A stretch of 64,000 nucleotides of DNA from Alentia gelatinosa (lineage: Eukaryota; Annelida; Polychaeta; Phyllodocida; Polynoidae). Position numbers and translations under genes: made by a program. Where the stretch lies: the NCBI GenBank assembly GCA_950022655.1, contig OX465579.1, positions 15,847,088-15,911,087 of the forward strand, read 5' to 3'. Under the pieces are notes generated by a model. The model ran no database searches. It worked only from the letters and a program-made list of their open reading frames with translations, and was not told the DNA's origin. This document shows, one piece after another, positions 43,346 through 53,399 of this stretch; the first letter of the stretch is position 1; the number at the start of each line of letters is the position of its first letter.

Positions 43346-44760
43346 ATCTGCAGGTCACTCACAGATCACAGGGTACGCGAGGCCACTGGGGTCCCGCTTC
43401 GTCTCCACGGCGATCCGTCCACACAGGAGGAGGTCTCCAGGGAGGATTTTCCCACACGATGGAGATATACCACTGCTGGGGATCTCGGCAGGGTCTCTTA
43501 GAAGTTGCTGATGCTTGATTCCTGGAGGTAAATTATGTCCAATGTGTCCACTAAACAACGACTCCAACGACCACCACAGGAAGGCTCTGAAAGAGGAGGA
43601 CAGCAGAGAATGTGGTCTCAACCTTCTCACAGATACACAACAAACAATGTGGCGGCTAATTACATTTGGCAAGTCACTGCGTGCGATGGGAGTACTTGGG
43701 CGGGGGTGGGGTGTGTGTGTGTGTGTGGGGGGGGGGATCCTCCTGTGGTTGTGTGTGGGTGATGATGAATTGCTATAAGTATATATATATATAAGTAATA
43801 CACGTCTACTATGTATGCCTGTATGTATACGTACGTAACAGTGCGTAGCCGCGCCGGGGAGCTCTGTGGGTGAGGATGGGGGTCGGGTGGGGGTTACAGC
43901 TCTCTGTGAATACACAAGGCACCGACACCACAACCTTATCCGGACAACACGGAGGTCTGGCCGACCACCCTGCCCGCTGACTACTACTGCTGCTGCCACC
44001 TATTGGCAGGCGGCCGGCGTGCGAGTGCGTCTCGTGGATGTCGGCCGCGGGGTGCTGCGAGCATCCCCCGCTGTGGGGCGCTGTAAGCTCCTCCTGCCCC
44101 CTTCCTCCTCCTCCTGGGTCTTCTCCTCCTCCTCCTCCTCCCACTCCTCCTCCAAGAGAGCCAACACAACACAACACAACACTACAACAAGTTCCTGGAG
44201 CAAGCGGTGGCGGCCTCACAACTCGCACCTCCCGTGGTGTATCCGCCGGAGGTGTACCAGACGTGGAGGTGTACAAGAAGGAAGACCTGGAGGGGTTGGA
44301 TCCACTGCAGGAATCCCGACACCGGCTGCAGGTGTTTTAAAGCTGTGTTAGAGGTATAGACTCGTGTATGCCGGGTGTAATAACGTTACCAGTTAGCAGG
44401 GCCGTGCTGCAGTGGGGGCGTACGGGAGACAATTAAACGTAGCGCCCAGTCCGGCTCTACCACTGCTGCTACTGAGGCTGACTGGCTGGATGGCTGGGAG
44501 GGAGGGGGTGTCTGGGTGGGAGGGTGGGTGGAACTCAGCACGTGCGTACAACGCTGCATTGCGCGCTGCCAACGCTGCCAGAACAAGGCGCGTACACCGC
44601 ATTGGGTGGTACCGCGCCCCCACCCCTCCCACCCCCACCCTCACCCCCAACCTCGCGTGACCCATGGTCCTGGGATAGGTGTAGGAGGAGGAACCGCAGC
44701 AGCTATCACCCCGCTAACTCCCTCCGCTCTTAATCCTTATACTACATCATGTAAGGCGAA
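43345..44760. other. GC-elevated region upstream of the candidate exon
   Basis: Moderate GC and CpG with (GT)n-polyG near 43712-43737, a short (AT)n near 43785, (TCC)n at 44100-44155, and ACAAC repeats near 44166-44190. Several long overlapping frames on both strands (for example 43355-43999 minus, 43866-44351 plus, 43809-44276 minus) compete. One minus frame (44000-44203) has a Glu-rich run. None has a recognised domain or matched splice sites, so none is called. Confidence 0.35.
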
Positions 44761-45044
44761 CTAATAACACACCCCTCCTCCCTCCTTGCCATGCACACAC
44801 CAATTTACGTTTAATATCCTGTATTTTGATAGATAGGTTATCGCTAATGGTGAGAAATATAGTCTGGCTATGTGTGTGAATATAGCGGTGTATATGTGTG
44901 TGTTTCTGAATGTTGATCTACATGTATAAGATAGCGCACCGCATACCCCCCTTTCTCCATACCATCCGCCCACACACGCCCGCCACCCTTTGGGGTACGC
45001 ACATTACATCAATATCATTCATGTGTAAACGAACCGCTCCCAGG

Positions 45045-45120
45045 CGCCGTCAGCCAATCACAGATTGACTCCGCCCATCTCCTAACTACACCGGGGCCTC
45101 GCTCCCGTTTTGGGGCTTGA
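45045..45120. promoter_or_regulatory. Promoter-like CCAAT plus GC-box cluster
   Basis: GCGCCGTCAGCCAATCACAG followed about 10 bp later by CTCCGCCC pairs a CCAAT box (about 45054) with an Sp1-type box (about 45071). Direction is not fixed. It is about 1.85 kb upstream of the minus-strand candidate exon at 43.1-43.2 kb. Confidence 0.4.
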
Positions 45121-45259
45121 TTTTACTTTCCTCTGTACAACCGTTTCTCGACGTTATTTTCTTTTTTTTGGTGTCCCACACTCCAGTCTTATATGTGTTA
45201 TATCACTCTCTCGGCCCCTTTCAACTTTCAATTTACCTATGCCAAAGTCAAGTTGATGG

Positions 45260-45274
45260 GCATGTATATATGTG

Positions 45275-45354
<80 letters not shown>

Positions 45355-45360
45355 TATATT
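45260..45360. repeat. (TA)n microsatellite
   Basis: About 95 bp of TA dinucleotides with a few CA/GT interruptions at each end. ORFs across it are IYIYIY artefacts. Confidence 0.97.
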
Positions 45361-45395
45361 TGTATACATATATTTATCTATATGACTCTCTATAT

Positions 45396-45500
45396 ATAGT
45401 AAAACCCCTCTTCTGGGACACCTCGCTTAAGGGGACAGTGTGCTTGGAACAGAAGTCTTTATTTAGTTTATTCTAACCTCGCATAAGGGGCACCCCGCTT

Positions 45501-45505
<5 letters not shown>
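45396..45505. mobile_element. pogo/Tigger-like terminal sequence between TA tracts
   Basis: AGTAAAACCCCTCTTCTGGG, then ACACCTCGCTTAAGGGGACA, and later CCTCGCATAAGGGGCACCCC plus GCTTAAGG, resemble the well-known pogo/Tigger MITE ends (CAGTAAAACCTCTCTTAAGC with GGACACC repeats). TA flanks fit the TA target preference. It is fragmentary, with no transposase. The assignment rests on recalled similarity. Confidence 0.5.
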
Positions 45506-45546
<41 letters not shown>

Positions 45547-45574
45547 AATGTATATTATATATATGTATATATAC

Positions 45575-45653
<79 letters not shown>

Positions 45654-45655
45654 GC
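45504..45655. repeat. (TA)n microsatellites, two blocks
   Basis: About 40 bp and about 105 bp of TA, separated by GTAAATG and similar interruptions. Confidence 0.96.
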
Positions 45656-45659
45656 CTAC

Positions 45660-46810
45660 TTCAATTTATGTGTGTTATCATATGTTGTTCAGTATTCTCC
45701 GTTTCTACCTCCGGTGTAACTTTATTATCACGTATGTCTAATCTATGATATCTGCAGATTAATGAAAAATGGCCTTTTAATAAGATATGAATCTCTATAT
45801 TCTGTAATACGAATGTGTTAACTGGATATCATTTATCATAAAGTCTAATTTCCGTTTGTACTCATAGGCCCTCAGCTAATAACTTATTATCCACTTTCTG
45901 TCGTTTACGGTTGCCATATTTCCACACTGTATACAAGTACCTTGCGTTTTTACTACAAATGTATAGCGAATAAGGCCACTTGAGCCGAAGAGGAATGCTA
46001 AACGTCTTGGCAAGGGCATAATGAGAAAATTACGCACGTTCTCCAAGTGTATCGTCGGGAAAGGCATAAAAATACACCTTACGGTATGACACAGCTCTAA
46101 GGTAAAACATGTATATAGATGTAAGCCCCGATAAGGTGTGCCTCTGTGTATACTACTAGGAAAATAATACCGCGCCATAATAGATACATATACGACTATG
46201 CCTCCATATTTCTCCGTACTGACATTCTTCTATAACTATCCTTCCCATGATGCTAAAATGATATTGATAACTGTGAACCGATGTATCGTTTTAGAAGAAC
46301 TTCAAGTGAAAGATCTCTGCCTTCAGACAGAACGGGTGGTGATAATCAAAAACACAAATTAAAGTTTTCATTGATTACATCTCAAACGAAATGAAATAAA
46401 ACAAATGCAAATTGATTTTTATCTACAGAATTGTCAATTTCTTGTTCAAAGGAATGAATGAATTTTTCATACCTGTTATTATATGTATCTGATACGTGTG
46501 TATACGCATGTATACGTATATACGTACACATATGCATATATAGCCCTCTGAGAGCGCGCATTTATATCAAAAGTTTTTCCTTGAACTTTATAAGTTGGAG
46601 GGAATGTGGAAGTCCAAACAGTGGCACTAAATCGTTAGGTATGTGTCCCACTAATACATACATGAAACGATTGTACACATATTTGAGATACGACCCAAAT
46701 TGTCTTGAGAAACACATTGATCATACTCTTAGATATTAAACCGCTTTATCAGCCTTATCCCAATAGACGATTTATCATGTATGTCCATATTAAATCACCG
46801 TGAATCACTC
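45660..46810. other. AT-rich spacer
   Basis: No gene or repeat was recognised. ACGTATAC-type alternating purine/pyrimidine words lie near 46500-46530. Confidence 0.45.
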
Positions 46811-47059
46811 TTTATCTCACTCCTGGTATCATTGTCCCATAGGCTTAACATTGGTAACTTGTTCTCCATGCCCCTACGAGTATTCATTCTCCATTGTCTA
46901 TGACATCATATATCTAGTTTCTCAACCATTCGCTTAGTGTGAACAAGGGTGATATACAGAAACTGACTCATTTTGGTCAAAGTCGTCATTCTCTTCGACT
47001 TTGAGACAAAGCGATATGAACGAGGCAAAGGTGAGTGAATATTGCGTAGCGTTCAAACT
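46811..47059 (+). mobile_element. Double-hairpin element, family A (A3, left part)
   Basis: It starts TTTATCTCACTCCTGGTATC with the core CATAGGCTTAACATTGGTAA. The left hairpin arm has CATTTTGGTCAAAGTCGTCA. The tip is AACGAGGCAAAGGTGAGTGA plus ATATTG. The copy is interrupted by a family E element at about 47060. Confidence 0.83.
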
Positions 47060-47364
47060 TTTATCCTACCCCTAATATAAAATCCCATAGGCTTAACATT
47101 GAGTTTCCGTATGCCACATTGACTGGTGTACAGAGTTTTATATACCACTAGTGCATACAGAATTGTTATCACGTAATATTCCAAAATCGAGGGGACAGGG
47201 TAGGATAAAATCAAAACCTGATTCGTTTTAATCGCGACCACCGCATTCCACTCCTGGAGTTTTGGCTCCGGACTTCACTCGGCTTCACATCATGAAGTCA
47301 CTTTGCCAAACTCCAGTCGTGGCATACGGTGGCCAAGATTAAAACTCATCCAGTTTTACGATAG
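47060..47364 (+). mobile_element. Family E element inserted in family A (copy E2)
   Basis: It has TTATCCTACCCCTAATATAA, the core CCCATAGGCTTAACATTGAG, and module 1 closing GGGTAGGATAAAATC. The hairpin runs from ATCGCGACCACCGCATTCCA to TGGCATACGGTGGCCAAGAT. The tip is GACTTCACTCGGCTTCACAT plus CATGAAGTC. The end is TTTTACGATAG. AACT on both sides is a possible target duplication. Confidence 0.86.
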
Positions 47365-47403
47365 AACTAAAATGTTGACTAAAATCTGTTAGTTTCTTCT
47401 TTG
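47365..47403 (+). mobile_element. Family A (A3, right remnant)
   Basis: AATGTTGACTAAAATCTGTT followed by AGTTTCTTCTTT is the terminal right arm of family A (ACTTTGACCAAAACTTGTTG, GTTTCTTCTTT), continuing beyond the inserted E2. Confidence 0.7.
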
Positions 47404-48400
47404 ATATTCTGTGGCTTGATTAGGGGATACATCGATCCGATACGTTATCTCCTAAAGTTCTGGTGGCAGTATTCGAGGTACCTGTTGTGCATACACGCGT
47501 ACACACATGCATGTTTCCCACCCATGCATGCATTGAGATACGCATGCCTCCTCAAACCCTGACGCCAGTCCCAGCTGCCAGTTCAGCCCGCTCACCTCCC
47601 TACACCGCCCCGCAAGGACGTGCGACCAGCCGCCACCTTGTCAGGGCCCTCCTCCGAGGAAACTCCTTGACCTCTGAGGTCGCCCTGGGGGATCTCTGAC
47701 CATGAGGTCGTGTCGAGGGTGGTAGAGGCAAGCGACATTTCCAGCTGCCCCGCGAATAAGTCATTGTGAAGTAACTGTCAACACGGGGGCAGTCTTGCCG
47801 GGTTTTGCATGTTTCCTCCCCTCCTCACCCTGCTGGGGATCTCCACAGATATACATCATTTTCAGCGGCATGAGTGTCTCTGTGCGGTGTAGCAGGGAAC
47901 AAGGGAGGGATAGCAACTCACTACACGCTAAACGCGCCGGTAATTGGCAGCACATCCACCTGCACAGGTAGAGTACCATGTGGTTATAGTGTTTGATTTA
48001 AAACGTTTATGATATGTCATTATCTGAAGTTCAGTAACGGATTTTAGGAGTTTCACGAAATGTTCCTTGTCTGAGAAACCCACTGCATACTCTTACATTG
48101 GTTATGAACATACATAAGTATAGGCACATAAGTATACAAATGATACATACTGTAGTCAGTTATGCTAGTTTTTATGCTGTAATGATAATGCAATAAGACA
48201 CAAACAATAATTGCCCATACTCCCTACTATATAATATCTAGCAATGGATATTCAACCTTATCTAAATGAGGATGAATTAATCAAGAAAATTACGGAATAG
48301 CTAGGCCTTAATTGCATGATTAATACAAAACATACCACACAGCAGTCCATCATTCGTCCCTACCAAATTTCAACATTTTTAAGTATGAGGAAACCTAGAA
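47404..48400. other. Spacer with a GC-rich patch
   Basis: The patch at 47560-47710 is GC-rich with nuclear-receptor-like AGGTC/TGACC words. No gene was recognised. Confidence 0.35.
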
Positions 48401-48424
48401 TCGTTGCCAAGATATGCAATGTCT

Positions 48425-48850
48425 TTGAACTTGGATCGCGATGCTCGACTTTTGGCAAGAGTCGGGCCTCCCCAGTCATATCACGGCCCAGTTAGCGACC
48501 TGGCCCGCACGCGCGTGCACGCGCGACCACGTGCATCTTTGGCGATGATCCGCACTATAGAGCCACTTCAAACGTGTCACAATCCCTGCCAATCGGCCGA
48601 GGAAAATCGGTTAGGAAAAAGCATAAACAATGAAAAGGAGCCAAGGCCTTTTCGCGCGCCAATGCTTGGCCAAGATTGCCTGGAAGTAGCGGGAGCTGGC
48701 CTTACCTTGCAAACAGCGCTACGAGCGGTCGGCCTGCGTACTAGCTGGGTCGAAAGTCGTCTGCTGCCAAAAGACGCGGCGCGGCCCACGTCCTAGCGTC
48801 TTGCCAGATGCGCAGTCGCAGAGCGCAGCCACTTTGAATGACAAAAGACG
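48425..48850. promoter_or_regulatory. CpG-rich block, possible 5' exon on the minus strand
   Basis: CpG is dense without simple repeats. On the minus strand GCAAG|GTAAGGCC (intron starting near 48706) is a good donor for a non-coding or coding 5' exon extending to about 48840, where an NRF1-like CTGCGCAT site lies. The plus strand has a 130-codon frame (48404-48796) with no domain. Which strand is real is not determined. Confidence 0.4.
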
Positions 48851-48889
48851 CCGGACGCTGTCTTGTTAGCGCATCATCCAACCACCGCC

Positions 48890-49080
48890 GTGCTCTCTTG
48901 TCGCTCTCCCCCCACATTCACCCTCTCTTCCTTACTACCCCGCCTTCCCTGCTTGCTTCTGTGCTGTGCTGTGCTGCTGCTGCCACCACCCCCTATCCCT
49001 ACCCCTATCCCCTCCCTCTATCCCTATCTTTCATGGCGCCAACATTCCCGCTTTTTTCCTCCCCCTCTCTCTCGCTCTCC
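48890..49080. other. Pyrimidine-rich tract
   Basis: Alternating CTCTC, CCCCTATCCC and CTCTCGCTCTCC runs. Frames over it are composition artefacts. Confidence 0.6.
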
Positions 49081-49084
49081 AGTC

Positions 49085-49970
49085 TTTATACAGTCTTTAT
49101 CCGCGTTTAAGGTCTCCCGCTGGTGAATATATTCATTATGCATGGGGACGTATTGTTTTGGATTATCGCTGTGAAGATTATAAGTGGTCGTTGATCTCCA
49201 CCCAGATCATCACCACGTATGAATAGACCCCGTTGATGAGGCTGGCAGACAGAGTGGGGTGGGGTAGGGTAGGAGAGGGGTACACACAGTGGGGGTGCTA
49301 GGATCAAACGAATACTTGGTTGTTGATCAGAGAGCGAAGAACACCTCAGAAACGAGTACATTTAAGCCCTGTCCATAGAACCAGACTCAGAGAGCTTTGA
49401 GTCATATCCCTTTCAAATTGTTCACTGGACAATTAGATTAATTTATCCAAACAATGTCTCTCTATTGCCTACTTAAACCTCAAGGGGACCATTATCTATC
49501 ATGTATAAAAATATTTAATTTTTACTTCAAATTATGATTCGTAAAATAGCCTGTAGTATTTCTAGTAAAACGAAATTACCACAACTGTTAATTTCTCACT
49601 GTGGCTGTAGTTAGACATACATTTGTGCATGTCATAATTCACAAGGTATCATTATTAGCATTAATTCATATTTCAAAGAGCGTGTTTTGGCACTGAATAC
49701 TGAGTGTGCGAATCTTTATTCCGACCGCAATTAGCAGGTTTATTTACCTCTCAGAACACCTGTCACCATCTGCATTTTGACATGTGTCTTCACTTCCTAA
49801 ACAGTGTATTTTCTTCACCTTACCATGTGTTAGGTTATAATTCGACTTGTTTCATCAACTGCTTTTATAATTGTTGTTTATGTTGTTATTATATTGCTGT
49901 TGTTGTGGTCGCCTGATTTTCCTGTTGTTTTCCCCATCAGCTATGCATCAGGCCAAAGAAATCTACACCA
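49085..49970. other. AT-rich spacer
   Basis: No supported gene or repeat. Confidence 0.45.
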
Positions 49971-50258
49971 TTTTCTCCCCTGGTATTGTTGTCCTATAGG
50001 CTTAACATTGGGACTCGTTCTCCAGGCCCCTACGAGTATTGCAGTATGTTCTCCATGGTCTATATCCTGTGTGTTGTCCAATCTTTTATTGTGTACAGGG
50101 GTGAGACAAATACAGAAAGCAACTCGTTTTGGTCAAAGTCATCGTTCTCCACCTTATTTGAACGCTATTTAATATTCACTTGGCTATCACCTTGTTTATA
50201 TCACTCCACATCAAACTCGTGGAGAACAACGACTTTGACCAAAACGTGTTTCTTCTTT
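49971..50258 (+). mobile_element. Double-hairpin element, family A (copy A4)
   Basis: It starts TTCTCCCCTGGTATTGTTGT with the core TATAGGCTTAACATTGGG. Module 1 closes CAGGGGTGAGACAAATACAG. Arms AACTCGTTTTGGTCAAAGTC and GACTTTGACCAAAACGTG surround the tip ATATTCACTTGGCTATCACC plus TTGTTTATATCAC. Confidence 0.86.
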
Positions 50259-50639
50259 ATCACAGGTTGTTAGAAGTGGTCTTTTCCGAGATCCAGCAAT
50301 ACAAATATAGATTCCTGCTTTACATTCGTGGTTTCAATTTGTAGCAGACGACAATTCTTCTCTGACAATAAACATCTTTTCCGTCCTGAAATATGACGCC
50401 GACCTGGGAAGACCAATTCACAGACCTCAGAGATTTCCTCGCAGAGGTAATACTATACACACACCCCACCTGGATTCAAACGGGCGAACTACACACACTA
50501 AACCCACCCGGCGCGACTCCGCGAAGAAGCAGGCATCGCTTCCACACAATCGCCTCCGTTTAAAAGCATCCTTTTAACATCTTTACCTCTTTTACCGACA
50601 ACTCCCTGATGGCCTGGAATCACGAGATCCTCTCAATTA

Positions 50640-50950
50640 CCGCCTGTAATTGGTCATTACCTGGCCACTAGTCGTCGCCCGTCGTTGGGGGGTCGGTCTT
50701 GAAGCCGGCGGGCGCCCAGGTAAGGGGACCCGGGATGAGACCGGCCGTGGAGGCTTTGAGCGCCGGGCGCAGGAGGCGGGGAGACCGGGAGACCGTCGCC
50801 GGGAGGGGCGGGCGGGGGGAGCGTGCGTGCGGCTTGGAAGACGATCAGCCTCACGGGGTGTACATTTCAAAGGGATGGCATTGAAGACCTCGGCGTGTCC
50901 ACGCCGGTATGTGGGAAGACGCCTTGGAAGTACAGTACCGACATGAGAGA
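50640..50950. promoter_or_regulatory. CpG-rich block with a plus-strand donor-like site
   Basis: GGGCGCCCAG|GTAAGGGG (junction 50719/50720) is a strong donor consensus, but in-frame stops precede it, so any exon here would be untranslated. Dense CpG continues to about 50905. The first exon of a plus-strand gene is one reading. Confidence 0.4.
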
Positions 50951-51204
50951 CGGGAGGACCGGGTTAGCAATAGCCACCTTCTGAAACATGATTTCCCAGC
51001 CCCTCTCGCGTTTTTATACCTCTGATCTGCCTTTTTCTTCCCTTTACCCATTTTTTTTTATTGGGAAGGTAGGTGATGGGGTTAGATGTGTAGGATATTG
51101 TTGATACCGGTGCTACTTATCCTGCTGTCATATATTTATATGTGCAATGTACATGTAAACAAAGCAATATAGCCTATTATATTATAACGCATACACACGT
51201 GCCA

Positions 51205-51505
51205 TAGATATGAGTTTCTTACCCATGGGCTACGAGGTCCCCATTGAAAATGTATGGGGCCACAGTTTTCCACTACCCATTGTTTATTCATGGTCATAAT
51301 CTTTTACGGCTTTTCCAAAGGTATTATCGAATTTCTATGAATAGAAATTATTATCAACGACGATGGGAAAAGAAATAGAACAATCGATAGTTTTTGTACA
51401 GTCGGCTCTGTAAACCACTCGAGGTTGATAATACACTCCCATTCGCTCGTGTATTGCTACGGGTTAAACTCTCATGGTTTATGAACGCCCGTCCAAAAGA
51501 TATAC
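51205..51505 (+). mobile_element. Family G element, diverged (G3)
   Basis: Module 1 has GTCCCCATTGAAAATGTATG plus GGG. Module 2 contains AAACCACTCGAGGTTGATAA and the tip TACACTCCCATTCGCTCGTG plus TATTG, whose reverse complement (CACGAGCGAATGGGAGTG) resembles the common tip motif. An internal ATTTCTATGAATAGAAAT palindrome lies near 51331-51348. Confidence 0.65.
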
Positions 51506-51884
51506 AGCACACGCTCATTAACAATGTAGCTTTATAGGTGTTTCTTTAAAATTCAAATCATGTCAACGTCTATGAATTGTAAAAGATGGGCACCCTTAAG
51601 TACTGAGGAATTACATCAAATATGTAAAATACGTAGCTTAACATGTAGACGGGCGTTACACTTGATTATGTGTACGGGTGTATTTACTGGTGGAAAGACA
51701 CAAATGAATTTCAAATGTAATTGAACGACATACCAGGACAAATAGATCATAGCATGGACAAAACGACCAAGAACAGAAAATGTCGAAATAGCCCCCTCTA
51801 CCTCTTTCACTTTTGTTGGACCGATGTGTTGGAATGAGCGTTTACTATTGGATGGATATACAATGTCCATTTTCATAGAATAAC

Positions 51885-52205
51885 TAGGAACAAGTTCACC
51901 ACTGAGGAATGAGCGTGGAATTATGAAAATAATATTAAAGGATTGGGTTATATTGAATTTATAAGCCATTCTCTGTAGACCACATGCACCCACTCAACTT
52001 GCCATTTATACAGCTGCCTTTCTTGGATCCAAATATCTTAAGCACCAGTAGGTCAATGTGATATTTTGGTCTTTAATGATTAGTCATGGTCAGCTGGGCA
52101 AGCCTCTAAGACACTGAGACACTGGCTCCCTGCACCTTCCTCGATATCACAGAGTTGGCATGCATACAGTGAAGGGATAGTTTTTGCAGCACGCTATAAG
52201 TCTAT
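51885..52205. repeat. Dispersed repeat, family L, copy 2
   Basis: It aligns with 16345-16690 in the same orientation through AAGCACCAGTAGGTCAATG and ATGGTCAGCTGGGCA to AAGGGATAGTTTTTGCAG. A minus-strand frame (51616-51993, 125 codons) overlaps only the start and is not repeated in copy 1, so it is not called. Confidence 0.75.
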
Positions 52206-52335
52206 ATAGCCTCTCCCTATTATTGGCAGCGTATCTGAGCGTGTGGCCCAGGATCAATAGAATAGTCAATATCAGTAAAACGCTGGTAAAGTTAGAAATA
52301 AGTATATTCTGTAAATACACAATGTACACCTTTCC

Positions 52336-52434
52336 TCTCTCTCTCCTCCCTTTCTCTCTGTCTCTGTCTCTGTCTCTGTCTCTCTCTGTCTCTGTCTCTC
52401 TCTCTGTGTCTCTCTCTGTCTGTCTCTCTCTCTG

Positions 52435-52468
<34 letters not shown>

Positions 52469-52469
52469 C
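52336..52469. repeat. (TCTCTG)n microsatellite
   Basis: Imperfect TCTCTG/TCTC units over about 134 bp. Minus-strand Arg/Glu/Asp-rich frames are artefacts. Confidence 0.96.
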
Positions 52470-52585
52470 TTGTCGTTCATAAATAAAGGCATGAATTAAC
52501 TCAATAGATATGAATTGCAATCTCGACTTAATCCACGCTTCTAATTAATGTAGTTTTCATAATCCCGTAACGGTATCAGTTAAAC

Positions 52586-52900
52586 ATGAAAATAACGCGA
52601 CGCTCGACATTACCTATAAGGTCACAAATTACTTGCTATGAATGGAACATCTTGTACGTTGAGGAGGACCCTTATTACTATAAAGGAACTCAATTTCCAC
52701 CAAAAATTGCAAGCAGCACTTATCTTAATGGACTGTACCTTTTGAGGCCTCTAAAGCCGGTCTACGTCTATTGTGTTTACTGTTTAGTTTTCACCAACTA
52801 AATAAGATCATGTACTTCGTTGAAGATTTGTGGAGGAACAATCCTTGTATTTGGTTTATTGTTATTCATGGAAATAAAAGCTGCTTTTTATAAAAAAAAA
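52586..52900 (+). pseudogene. Possible retrotransposed 3' end (AATAAA plus A-rich tail)
   Basis: AATAAA at about 52873, 16-18 nt before an A-rich tail (A11 G A7), looks like a processed transcript or LINE 3' end. A 71-codon frame upstream (52586-52801) has mixed composition but no recognised domain. No clear flanking direct repeat was found. Confidence 0.3.
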
Positions 52901-53185
52901 AAGAAAAAAAGAACGCTACGACTGCTAGTCAATCAAGTACATGTTATTTCACGACCCCATCCTATTCACAAATGATAAATCGTAAGTCTGGGTCATCTAG
53001 CCGGAATAATGCCTAATCCTTAAGAATATTTCATAATCGTGTCCAATTATATTCAAAATTCGTGTATAGCTCGTTCTTTGCACATGTTTTTGTTAATCTC
53101 TGCTTGGAAATATTAGATAAGTATTTCCACTTAAATTGACTTTTCGAAACTTAATATCCATACACAATGATGACTGGAGTGGCCG

Positions 53186-53378
53186 TAATCACCAAGTAGT
53201 TGACGCGTAGTAATATTAGGAAACGTCCTTACTGTGGACGAAACGGTTCCTGTTCGAGGTCAGTCATCGATTTTATACTGCCTGACGCCACAGGCGGAAG
53301 GCAGTATGAAATAGACGACTGACCGAGAACGAGAACCATTTAGTCTACAGTAAGGATGTTTGCTTATTATTATATACC
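53186..53378. mobile_element. Long imperfect inverted repeat, family G-related
   Basis: Arms of about 75 bp (ACGTCCTTACTGTGGACGAA, GGTCAGTCATCGATTTTATA and the matching GACGACTGACC, GTCTACAGTAAGGATGTTTG) enclose CTGCCTGACGCCACAGGCGG plus AAGGCAG. The left flank has GTTGACGCGTAGTAA, 15 nt identical to part of G2 (about 42517), which links it to family G. The tip differs from the common motif. Confidence 0.65.
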
Positions 53379-53399
53379 TTTAATTGGTGAAAAAACGCC

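Noticed and set aside
43809..44351. Competing long frames on both strands with Ser or Glu runs from (TCC)n
   Set aside because: All are driven by the trinucleotide repeat and high GC. No matched splice sites were found.
47640..47720. TTGACCTCTGAGGTCG as a nuclear-receptor everted repeat
   Set aside because: Short half-sites in a GC-rich patch are expected by chance. No supporting context.
51616..51993. Minus-strand 125-codon frame as a gene
   Set aside because: It partly overlaps dispersed repeat L. The frame is not preserved in the other copy at 16.3 kb, and no domain is recognised.
52272..52520. Arg/Glu/Asp-rich minus-strand frame resembling an RNA-binding RE/RD domain
   Set aside because: It is the (TCTCTG)n microsatellite read on the minus strand.
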